Below, in pieces: positions 1-5,723 of a DNA stretch of 20,062 nt; position 1 is the stretch's first letter, and the number at the start of each line of letters is the position of its first letter. The notes beneath the pieces are model-generated. The model was given only the letters and a program-made list of their open reading frames with translations. It searched no databases and was not told the origin of the DNA. The position numbers were made by a program, and so were the translations under genes. The DNA lies in IMG/VR virus record IMGVR_UViG_3300010158_004804, positions 1 to 20,062 of that record; one strand, given 5' to 3'. The DNA is from a virus.

Positions 1-300
1 CTACGTCTATTCGTAAAGTTTTCTGAATTCATGGATGTCTCCTCCACAGTAATTTTTAAGCTCACGTCAGCATAGCTACTTTTATGGAAGCATGCGTTAG
101 TGATTACCCTCAGCACTCGTTAATAATTTCGTTTTAAACGACATGGTAAGTAACCACCCTAGATGGTTGGCTACGGTTAGGCAGAGTTGGGTCAAATATA
201 CGGCGGTAGGCAAAGTTCAAAAGCGTTAACTAATATAGGCAACAGTAAACACTAAGACTAGAAACGAAAAATGACTGCCTAAGCAGTCATTTTGAAGTTC
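1..300. other. Left-end stretch without a gene
   Basis: No convincing reading frame on either strand. Visible are an odd palindrome at 129-141 (TCGTTT, T, AAACGA), a short AACCA/TGGTT inverted repeat near 155-175, and the terminator hairpin listed separately at 267-293. Nothing else is supported. Confidence 0.5.
267..293 (-). terminator. Intrinsic terminator ending the phage lysis operon
   Basis: A perfect 8-bp stem (ATGACTGC at 271-278, GCAGTCAT at 283-290) closes a 4-nt loop. On the minus strand the hairpin is followed by TTTT (267-270), the usual form of a Rho-independent terminator. It lies downstream of the endolysin gene and the tRNA-like fragment on the same strand, so it probably ends the leftward operon. 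Short A and T runs on both sides allow some bidirectional action. Confidence 0.75.
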
Positions 301-301
301 T

Positions 302-365
302 TGGCGGCCCGGGGCGGAATCAAATCACCGACACAAGGATTTTTAAATCCTCCGCTCTACCGAGC
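302..365 (-). pseudogene. Decayed tRNA-Phe-like fragment
   Basis: The minus strand reads like the body of a bacterial tRNA-Phe from the D-stem to the 3' CCA: GCTC, GGTAGAGC, an anticodon arm with stem GAGGA/TCCTT, the variable-loop string GTGTCGGTG, a T-arm-like TTTGATTCCGCC, and a 3' CCA at 302-304. It is damaged. The D-loop lacks about 4 nt, the anticodon loop has 8 nt (TTTAAAAA) instead of 7, the T-stem has an A-C mismatch, and no normal 5' acceptor strand follows. A different 7-bp pairing (GGCGGCT with GGCCGCC) can form with upstream bases but leaves extra bases before the T-stem. It is probably a pseudo-tRNA or a decayed attachment-site copy; a nonstandard phage tRNA-like RNA is less likely. 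Confidence 0.55.
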
Positions 366-371
366 GTAATT

Positions 372-385
372 GGCGGGAAGCCGCC
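372..385. other. GGCGG/CCGCC hairpin
   Basis: A perfect 5-bp GC-only stem (372-376 with 381-385) around a 4-nt loop, between the endolysin stop and the tRNA-like fragment. It has no T-run and is therefore not a classical terminator. Its minus-strand GGCGGC arm could instead pair with the 3' end of the tRNA-like fragment, so two structures compete. Confidence 0.4.
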
Positions 386-398
386 GTTTAGATGAGCC

Positions 399-740
399 CT
401 AAACCATCCTCTCAAAATGAGGAATATCTACAAATCCCTTGAAATTTCCACCCCACCTGTTCTTGGTGCTTAGGCTTTCCCAATACTCACCAACCGACCG
501 GATTAGCTCTTTATCCCAGACAAGCTTTCCGTTCCAAAAGAAGTTCAGGTCAATAGCGCAGCGCCTTAAGTGATTGCTATTCATGGTTCTTGATCTACCG
601 CTTTTGAAATAGATTTCCTGCTGTTCTGGGGAACGCCAAAGCTCCCCTCCTGTAACTACCCACCCTTCAGCTATTGCAAACTGAATGAGGCGGCTGACAT
701 CAATCAAGAATGCAGCTTGCTCTGCAACCAAACCACTCAT
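399..740 (-). CDS. Phage endolysin, M15-family peptidase
   Basis: A 113-aa zinc peptidase of the M15C / VanY type used by many phages as an endolysin; it would cut the peptide stems of peptidoglycan at lysis. The zinc-site pattern is clear: SNHLRRCAIDLNFF holds H57 and D64, and DIPHFE near the C-terminus holds D105 and H108. R36 in the LWRSPEQQ segment is typical of the family. The length is normal for the single-domain form. There is no signal peptide, so release should depend on the holin encoded just upstream. The start ATG overlaps the holin stop codon (ATGA), a sign of translational coupling. It is the last gene of the leftward operon, before the terminator at 267-293. Confidence 0.88.
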   Translation of the reverse strand: MSGLVAEQAAFLIDVSRLIQFAIAEGWVVTGGELWRSPEQQEIYFKSGRSRTMNSNHLRRCAIDLNFFWNGKLVWDKELIRSVGEYWESLSTKNRWGGNFKGFVDIPHFERMV

Positions 741-1273
741 GCCTGCCCTTCTCTTTTATTTGAGCCATGCATACGCATCTCAAAGATCTTCTCTACTGAT
801 CTTCCTCCAAAGTAAGCCAGCATGACTAGCTGACCCCACTCGCCCAGAAGCTTCACATAGGCTTCATTAATATCTATCCCCATTGCTGAGAGAAGTGCGA
901 ATAGAAGATAGGCGGTAAGAATATAAACAAGCGTTCCTGGCCTGATGTTCTTCGATAACTTTGAATCGCTACCCATATCGGATTGCCAGCGCTGTGTGGC
1001 ATTTTCTTGAGAAGCTCGATGCATCTCCGCTAGAAGTTTGGATTCTTCTATCTCAAGCTCTTTTTGTTTAAGCGTGTATTGCAGTAGAAGCTGCTCTTGC
1101 TCAATCTCTAACTGTTTGAGCTTTATTAGATCTTCCTGACTGGGGTTGTCCGGAATACGCGCCCCAATTTTGCTCTCAATGAATTCCTTGCCTTTCGCTT
1201 GGACCGCGCCTGCAAGCAGACCAAGGCCATTGATGGCCAAGGTTTGGACTAGAGACGTGATGATTGGAAGCAT
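737..1273 (-). CDS. Three-TM holin (GTA-holin-like)
   Basis: A 178-aa protein resembling the 3-TM holin family found in gene-transfer agents and prophages. It would make membrane lesions that let the endolysin reach the wall. It begins with a hydrophobic or amphipathic segment (MLPIITSLVQTLAINGLGLL), continues with a long charged coiled coil (about residues 45-100, rich in K, E, Q and L), then has two clear membrane segments, PGTLVYILTAYLLFALLSAM and LLGEWGQLVMLAYFGG, and a basic tail. An upstream extension of 35 codons is open but proline-rich and unlike the family, so the start at 1273 is preferred. The stop overlaps the endolysin start by 4 nt. Confidence 0.75.
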   Translation of the reverse strand: MLPIITSLVQTLAINGLGLLAGAVQAKGKEFIESKIGARIPDNPSQEDLIKLKQLEIEQEQLLLQYTLKQKELEIEESKLLAEMHRASQENATQRWQSDMGSDSKLSKNIRPGTLVYILTAYLLFALLSAMGIDINEAYVKLLGEWGQLVMLAYFGGRSVEKIFEMRMHGSNKREGQA

Positions 1274-1447
1274 GTAATAGGTTCTTTTCTTGATGCTTGG
1301 AATATGGAAGTCCACCGCCCCACTACCGCCTGGGCTTTTCTTTGGTGTTGGCAGTGGGGCGCAGTTACGCGCGCCCACACACCATCGTTACTTCAACACC
1401 CACAGCCGCACCCAAACACCGGCCGCTAGCGGTGATCTTCCCTGCTG

Positions 1448-1834
1448 CTAGCGTTTCTTGGCTCCTTTGCTTTCTGGTGTTGCCTCTGGCTCGCAAGCCT
1501 TTTCTAATGTTTGCTCGTGAGTTGGGAGCCTTCCTTCAGCCATTAGTCCCTCTACTATTTCCATTAGGCGATCACCGTCATCCTCACCAAAGACTTTGGC
1601 CACTACTTCATGTCCATACTTGGCGCAGAGTCTGTCGTACTCCTGTTCTGGAGTAATAGTGGTCTTTGATGGGCGCTCGAACACCGTGACGTTCTCGCGC
1701 CCGAATAGATTTCGCAGGATGTTGGTCTCATACGGCGGCACATGTACATGGATAGTCGTGAATGCATCCCTGCGCACTACCGCCTCTACCTCTTTAATTT
1801 GGAAGTCACTATGAATGAGTTCTTTGTGGTTCAT
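1448..1834 (-). CDS. Phage protein of unknown function, 128 aa
   Basis: Not recognised. It lies between the capsid gene and the lysis genes. The start at 1834 was chosen because AAGGAAG precedes it by a normal distance; a longer frame reaches 1900 but would overlap the capsid gene. The N-terminal half looks beta-rich (KEVEAVVRRDAFTTIHVHVPPYETNILRNLF is spread over residues 14-44). The C-terminal half is helical and acidic, with a KR-rich end (GAKKR). In P22-like phages this position would hold head-completion or tail-adaptor genes, but no motif supports such a role. It has no signal peptide or membrane segment. Confidence 0.7.
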   Translation of the reverse strand: MNHKELIHSDFQIKEVEAVVRRDAFTTIHVHVPPYETNILRNLFGRENVTVFERPSKTTITPEQEYDRLCAKYGHEVVAKVFGEDDGDRLMEIVEGLMAEGRLPTHEQTLEKACEPEATPESKGAKKR

Positions 1835-1845
1835 ATTGATCTTCC

Positions 1846-2892
1846 TTATTGAATGGCTAATACCGCATGGGCATTTGCTCTTGAGATGGATAAAGCACAA
1901 CGTAGGTTCACCATGGCGTACATAGCTAAGGTATCGTGCGGACGAATCGGGGCTACGATGTCTAAGTCGTCATCCCGTAGCTTCATAAAGCGTGTGTTGA
2001 GGAAATAACATCGCTTACTCCACTCAACAGTTCTATTAGCCATGGCATCGAGCTCATCAAACTGTGGATCCCAGATGATCTCAACCCCTTTAAAGGCTAG
2101 GCCAGTATTGACGCCTGCACCTACGCCAGCATCGATGTACTTGGTCTCACCCGATCCAGCGATATGGGTGACTGTCACCTGCTTGCGATAGGTATCAATG
2201 AACTTACCCCCTGCGATGATGAAATCCGGGCTACCACCATGCTTAATGCATTGACGCCATGCAGTCTCCATCTCGCCTACTAAGTTACCTGGCGATGTTG
2301 ATGCAATGTCTTTAACTGCGTAGTTACGCCAGTAACTTGCCTTAGCTCGATCAATACCACCTACCGTACCGGCATCTGGAGCTAGGCTGACTAGACTGTC
2401 TAGGCCAACTACCGCATCTGCGCCGTGCGAGCCATCGCGGTGAAGTTCCAGGTCTAACTTATTGAGAAAGCCTTCTCGCAGGACTTCCAATTGCTCATCC
2501 AAGAGATTGATCAGTTGTACGCGCTCGTTGTATTCCAATTGAAAACCACGCGCCCCACCTTCTCTGACCTTAATGCCATTGCTAAAGAGACGGTCATAGT
2601 CAATGTACAAGCCATCTACTGCTCTTCGCCATGGGAAGGAAGCTTGCTCAGTGGTATTGCGTTTATTGAACTTGACCGTCTCTTCGCCAAAGGCCCAGCT
2701 AAAGTTACTACCGTGTTCTTTGCGAATGTTCTCGACAACGTTCTGCTTTGCACCTAATAGGCTCTTACGGCCTTCCATGAGTTTTTTCAGGAAAGGTCGC
2801 TCTACCGCGATTTGATCGACTGGCAGATTACGCAAGTACTCATCCAAGGAAACCTTAGCTAACTCTTGCAAGTCTGTATTTGAAATTGGCAT
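1846..2892 (-). CDS. Phage major capsid protein
   Basis: A 348-aa protein matching the general build of HK97-fold coat proteins: a helical N-terminal arm (about residues 1-70), then an alternating region including KVREGGARGFQLEYNERV, a central segment with conserved-looking turns (HIAGSGETKYIDAGVGAG), and a C-terminal beta region ending near a long loop and strand (FLNTRFMKLRDDDLDIVAP). The length suits a coat protein without a fused protease. A GGGGTGG stretch precedes the ATG as the ribosome site. The scaffold and portal genes upstream on the same strand support the call, but the Fic module and a 460-bp spacer separate it from the scaffold, so it may need its own promoter. The family is assigned by context and overall pattern, not by a unique motif. 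Confidence 0.78.
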   Translation of the reverse strand: MPISNTDLQELAKVSLDEYLRNLPVDQIAVERPFLKKLMEGRKSLLGAKQNVVENIRKEHGSNFSWAFGEETVKFNKRNTTEQASFPWRRAVDGLYIDYDRLFSNGIKVREGGARGFQLEYNERVQLINLLDEQLEVLREGFLNKLDLELHRDGSHGADAVVGLDSLVSLAPDAGTVGGIDRAKASYWRNYAVKDIASTSPGNLVGEMETAWRQCIKHGGSPDFIIAGGKFIDTYRKQVTVTHIAGSGETKYIDAGVGAGVNTGLAFKGVEIIWDPQFDELDAMANRTVEWSKRCYFLNTRFMKLRDDDLDIVAPIRPHDTLAMYAMVNLRCALSISRANAHAVLAIQ

Positions 2893-3120
2893 ATGCCACC
2901 CCTATCTATATTTATGAATTAGTTAGATTCATACCGATTGATAGTGCGTGAACCTATCCATTGCTACGCTACTAGGCGCGACTCTAGCTTTAACGCGTGG
3001 GATGAACCAGTAGCCCAGTAGTTAACCATTGCTACATACATTCATTATTTGGGTAGTTGTTACGTGCTTTGGATATATCTGGGGTTTTTGTTGGGTGTCT
3101 TGATTATTTTGCTATGAGTC

Positions 3121-3159
3121 TTTATGCCCAATGTGTCATTGCGCCACCTTGGGCATAAA
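3121..3159. repeat. Perfect 11-bp inverted repeat, 17-nt loop
   Basis: TTTATGCCCAA (3121-3131) and TTGGGCATAAA (3149-3159) pair perfectly. The flanking A/T lies inside the stem and no T-run follows, so a simple terminator is not clearly supported. It could be a protein-binding site or part of a structured RNA with the next hairpin 21 bp away. Confidence 0.6.
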
Positions 3160-3180
3160 AGAGCATTTCTTTGATCGTGG

Positions 3181-3224
3181 CCATCAAGGGTTCGCAAGCC
3201 ACCCCGTTGGGGTGCCCTTGACGG
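3181..3224. ncRNA. Nested stem-loop, possible structured RNA element
   Basis: An outer stem pairs 3181-3190 with 3215-3224 (CC, TCAAGGG with CCCTTGA, GG; one A/C mismatch). An inner stem CACCCC (3200-3205) with GGGGTG (3209-3214) has a 3-nt loop. The inner 3' strand runs straight into the outer 3' strand, while nine bases (TTCGCAAGC) bulge on the 5' side. This compact two-helix form on either strand suggests a folded RNA or a recombinase or packaging site. No known RNA family is recognised. Confidence 0.4.
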
Positions 3225-3272
3225 AATGACGTTGTTATTTAAGCGAAAAACCCTCCTTTTTATAGCTATTTG

Positions 3273-3352
3273 ATACTTATGGGTATCAATTAAGTGTATT
3301 AATTAATACCTATAGGTTACAATTAGACATATTAATTAATACCTATAGGTAT
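3273..3352 (+). promoter_or_regulatory. Three phased operators before the Fic module
   Basis: The 14-bp palindrome ATACCTATAGGTAT is perfect at 3339-3352. Near-copies are ATACCTATAGGTTA at 3306-3319 and ATACTTATGGGTAT at 3273-3286. The three starts are exactly 33 bp apart, about three helical turns, so all sites face the same side of DNA. The last two copies sit in a 21-bp exact direct repeat (3297-3317, 3330-3350). A -10-like TACAAT (3318-3323) abuts the middle site, and the last site covers the region just before the ATG at 3357, including the only Shine-Dalgarno-like AGGT. Inference: the HTH protein encoded directly downstream binds here cooperatively and represses its own operon. Confidence 0.75.
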
Positions 3353-3356
3353 CAAT

Positions 3357-3815
3357 ATGAACAAGAAATTTGCCAACTTACAACTCCATCAAATGGACTT
3401 GGTCCTTACCAAGCTTAGGGAAGTTCGTCCTCCAACCCGTCCAGCTAGCGGCTGGGTTAAAACTATTCGCGAATCTTTGGGCATGTCAGCCTCTGCATTG
3501 GCTCGCAAGCTAGGCGTTACACCCGCCAGTATTACAAAGCTTGAAAAGGCTGAAGCCGATGAAAAGATCACTTTAGCTAGCCTACGTAAATTAGCTAGTG
3601 CCTTAGATTGTGAGTTGCAATACACCCTCGTGCCACGCAAGTCTTTAGAGGAAATCTTGGAAGATCGCGCTACTTTAGTTGCGCGTGAAAGACTGCGCCC
3701 TATTTCTCATTCAATGAGTCTTGAGGATCAGTCGGTAGACAAGTCTGCCAGCGAAAAGCAACTTCAACTTCTCGCAAAAGAGATTCTGGATGGTCCTAGA
3801 AGGAATCTATGGTGA
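3357..3815 (+). CDS. Mobile mystery protein A (HTH regulator)
   Basis: A 152-aa protein matching the 'mobile mystery protein A' family (TIGR02612), which occurs in pairs with a Fic-domain partner on mobile DNA. A Xre/Cro-type helix-turn-helix spans about residues 33-90 (GWVKTIRESLGMSASALARK, then LGVTPASITKLEKAEADEKI). The N-terminus (FANLQLHQMDLVLTKLREVR PPTRP) and the helical C-terminus are typical of the family. It probably acts as the antitoxin-like repressor of the module, binding the three palindromes just upstream. It runs opposite to the surrounding phage operon and overlaps the Fic gene by 7 nt, so the two genes are co-translated. Toxin/antitoxin roles for this pair are an inference from Fic biology. 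Confidence 0.85.
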   Translation: MNKKFANLQLHQMDLVLTKLREVRPPTRPASGWVKTIRESLGMSASALARKLGVTPASITKLEKAEADEKITLASLRKLASALDCELQYTLVPRKSLEEILEDRATLVARERLRPISHSMSLEDQSVDKSASEKQLQLLAKEILDGPRRNLW

Positions 3816-4399
3816 TGCAGTTTGAATACGCACCAGGAGCTACTCCGATTGATCCGGATGAAGCTCAGGGTCTTATCCCCAAACACATTAGCACTCAAGC
3901 TGATTTAAACGCTTGGGAAGAAATGAATATTGTCGAAGGTGCAGATTGGATTGCGCGTCAAAAGATCATTCAAGCTTTAAATGAGGGCTTGGTGCGTGAA
4001 TTGCATAGTCGTATGTTTAATCAAACTTGGCAGTGGGCTGGCACATTCAGAAAGAGCGCCAAGAGTATCGGCATTGATTGGACTCAGATTGCCGTTGCCC
4101 TCAAGAATCTCTTAGATAACACTACCTATCAAATTGAAAACAAGGCGATGCCCATTGATGAGATTGTTGTGCGCTTTCATCATCAGTTAGTGTTGATTCA
4201 TGCGTTTCCAAATGGCAATGGTCGTCATGCGCGATTAATGGCTGATGCTTTGATTGTGAGCCTTGGTGGTAAAAGATTTTCTTGGGGCGGCAATACTTCA
4301 ATCGCCACCCCAGGCACTACACGTCAAAACTACCTACTAGCCCTGCGCGCCGCAGATAAAGGCGATATCGCGCCCTTAATGTTATTTGCTAGGCAATAG
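3809..4399 (+). CDS. Mobile mystery protein B (Fic-domain protein)
   Basis: A 196-aa Fic/DOC protein of the 'mobile mystery protein B' family (TIGR02613). Fic enzymes transfer AMP or other nucleotide parts from a cofactor onto target proteins. The active-site loop HAFPNGNGRHAR lies at residues 131-142: catalytic H131, anion-binding GNGR and R142 are all present. Position 135 is Asn where classical Fic enzymes carry Asp/Glu to hold Mg2+. The N-terminal EEMNIVEGADW segment is in the place of the inhibitory helix of some Fic proteins, but lacks the usual Ser/Thr. The chosen start has AGAAGGA upstream; GTG (3812) and ATG (3815) alternatives are in frame. Its stop lies 1 nt from the stop of the facing scaffold gene. 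Confidence 0.88.
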   Translation: MVMQFEYAPGATPIDPDEAQGLIPKHISTQADLNAWEEMNIVEGADWIARQKIIQALNEGLVRELHSRMFNQTWQWAGTFRKSAKSIGIDWTQIAVALKNLLDNTTYQIENKAMPIDEIVVRFHHQLVLIHAFPNGNGRHARLMADALIVSLGGKRFSWGGNTSIATPGTTRQNYLLALRAADKGDIAPLMLFARQ

Positions 4400-4421
4400 A
4401 CTAGATACCCATATTGCCTAG
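4389..4421. repeat. Perfect 10-bp inverted repeat over two facing stop codons
   Basis: CTAGGCAATA (4389-4398) and TATTGCCTAG (4412-4421) pair perfectly around a 13-nt loop. The left arm encodes the end of the Fic protein, the right arm the end of the scaffold protein on the other strand, and both stop codons (4397-4399 and 4401-4403) lie in the structure. No T-run follows on either strand. It may be a bidirectional transcription barrier made from coding DNA, or a trace of the module's insertion. Confidence 0.6.
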
Positions 4422-5723
4422 GTGTTGGGCTATACGATCCATGGGTTGCTCAGAGCTTGCAACAGGTGATCCCAAGGTAGCTGTTCTAGCTCTAATCGGT
4501 TGTGGCGCATGGCTCGTAACCTTTACCTTAGACCAGTCTGGTTTTGGCAAGCCTATGGAGTTGTAAATGGAATCAATTACTGGCCACCATTCAAATACGC
4601 CATGGTTTTGCACGAATACATTCATGTAAAACGGGTCATCCATATATTTAGCGAAGAGCTCAGACTTATAGCAATGATCAATCTCGCCCTGTCTTGTAGA
4701 AAGGTACTTGAGCATTTCCTGCTTAGCCTCTTTAACAACGCTGAAGTGATCCTTGTTTAGGTAGGACTTTCCCGGCTTTTCGTGCCACTTCTCTTTCTTA
4801 TTGCGATCTACCGAATCCATCATGCTACCCACCAGCTCACCTTCAATTTCGTAGCTATGTAACTTATCTAAAAGATCTTCTACCTTTGACTTGAGCGCAT
4901 CGTTCTCTTTAGCAAGATCACGATTGGTATTAGCCATCTTTTGGAATCGGTTTTCACTACGATTCGGTTGTGTCGCCTCCTCTACTGGCTCCTTGGGGGT
5001 CTCCTCGGTTGCGCTCAAGACTCTTTCAATGAGATCCTTGCCACTTTCTACCTGCATGGAAGCTTGCGACTCGGCCTCAACGGTAAGTACAACAGGGGGT
5101 GGCAATAACTCGCTGATATCTCTGGCAGCTATTAGCTCCGGTTCTGGATTAGACGTTAATGAAGGCATCTCAGCCGGTATTAGCACCTCACCCTTCACTG
5201 GTGCAAAGACAGGTTCTGCGCTCTCCTCTTCAGCCTCTTGCTCTTGAGTGGGTTCACCTTCTTCAGCCTCAGGCTCTTTAGTCCCCGTCTCTTTACTGAG
5301 GCTATCAAGCAAGGCAACAGGCTTGTGCTGAGTCTTACGCTTAGCTTCTTCTTGCTGCTGAAGCGCCGCCTTTTCTGCAAGCCTTCTCTCAAGGTCTTTC
5401 TGCCTCTCTAATCTAGCCGCTTCCTTTGCAGCAACCACTTGAAGTCGTGCCACTTCATCTTGAACTGACTTCTCATCAGCTTTTCTTCGCCGCTCTTCGT
5501 CCGCTAATTGTTTAGCCTTAGCTTGGGCTTCTTGCTCTGCTTTTTCTAAGGCGCGCTCTTCCCTTGCCTTTATGCGCCTGGCAACGGCTTCAGCCGCACT
5601 CTTCTCTTCAGCCTCTTTACGCAATTTTTCTTGCTGGCGCTTTGCTTCACGCTCTTGCTCTTTCTGAACTAAACCTCCATTGGTTAATACTCCAGAGCTA
5701 AAGTTTTTCACTGCTTGTGTCAT
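4401..5723 (-). CDS. Coiled-coil phage scaffold candidate
   Basis: A 440-aa protein lying between portal and capsid genes, where tailed phages place the head scaffolding protein. Residues about 18-140 are a long charged, Glu/Lys/Ala/Gln-rich coiled coil of TolA-like composition. Residues 140-250 are acidic and Pro/Glu-rich, probably disordered. A second coiled coil (about 255-295) precedes a more ordered C-terminal domain with aromatic clusters (FEWWPVIDSIYNSIG) and a basic tail. Scaffold proteins are mostly helical and bind coat protein by a basic C-terminus, which fits. The start at 5723 has a GGGGAG ribosome site and overlaps the portal's 3' end by 26 nt. An internal head protein is the alternative; function rests on position and composition. 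Confidence 0.6.
   Translation of the reverse strand: MTQAVKNFSSGVLTNGGLVQKEQEREAKRQQEKLRKEAEEKSAAEAVARRIKAREERALEKAEQEAQAKAKQLADEERRRKADEKSVQDEVARLQVVAAKEAARLERQKDLERRLAEKAALQQQEEAKRKTQHKPVALLDSLSKETGTKEPEAEEGEPTQEQEAEEESAEPVFAPVKGEVLIPAEMPSLTSNPEPELIAARDISELLPPPVVLTVEAESQASMQVESGKDLIERVLSATEETPKEPVEEATQPNRSENRFQKMANTNRDLAKENDALKSKVEDLLDKLHSYEIEGELVGSMMDSVDRNKKEKWHEKPGKSYLNKDHFSVVKEAKQEMLKYLSTRQGEIDHCYKSELFAKYMDDPFYMNVFVQNHGVFEWWPVIDSIYNSIGLPKPDWSKVKVTSHAPQPIRARTATLGSPVASSEQPMDRIAQHLGNMGI

Larger units (their letters stand above)
2893..3240. other. Spacer between capsid gene and Fic module, with hairpins
   Basis: No credible gene. It holds a 10-bp direct repeat, CCATTGCTAC, at 2958-2967 and 3026-3035, and the two strong stem-loops listed separately (3121-3159, 3181-3224). 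On the minus strand it would be the upstream region of the capsid gene; on the plus strand it precedes the operators of the Fic module. Confidence 0.5.

Noticed and set aside
1274-1378. N-terminal extension of the holin
   Set aside because: The added 35 residues are Pro/Gly-rich and precede a start that fits the holin family better; no ribosome site supports the longer form.
1297-1656. Plus-strand open frame across the capsid-to-holin region
   Set aside because: It is Pro/Leu/His-rich and antisense to the 128-aa gene and to the holin upstream region; no ribosome site and no family resemblance.
3104-3185. Very short frames (13-20 aa) across the stem-loops before the Fic module
   Set aside because: Too short, without ribosome sites, and explained by the hairpin sequences.
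3121-3224. CRISPR-like or integron attC-like array
   Set aside because: Only two unrelated hairpins, no repeated units with spacers, and no integrase or cas gene in the window.
5195-5392. 65-aa Arg/Lys/Leu-rich frame inside the scaffold gene
   Set aside because: It is an alternate-frame shadow of the coiled-coil coding region.
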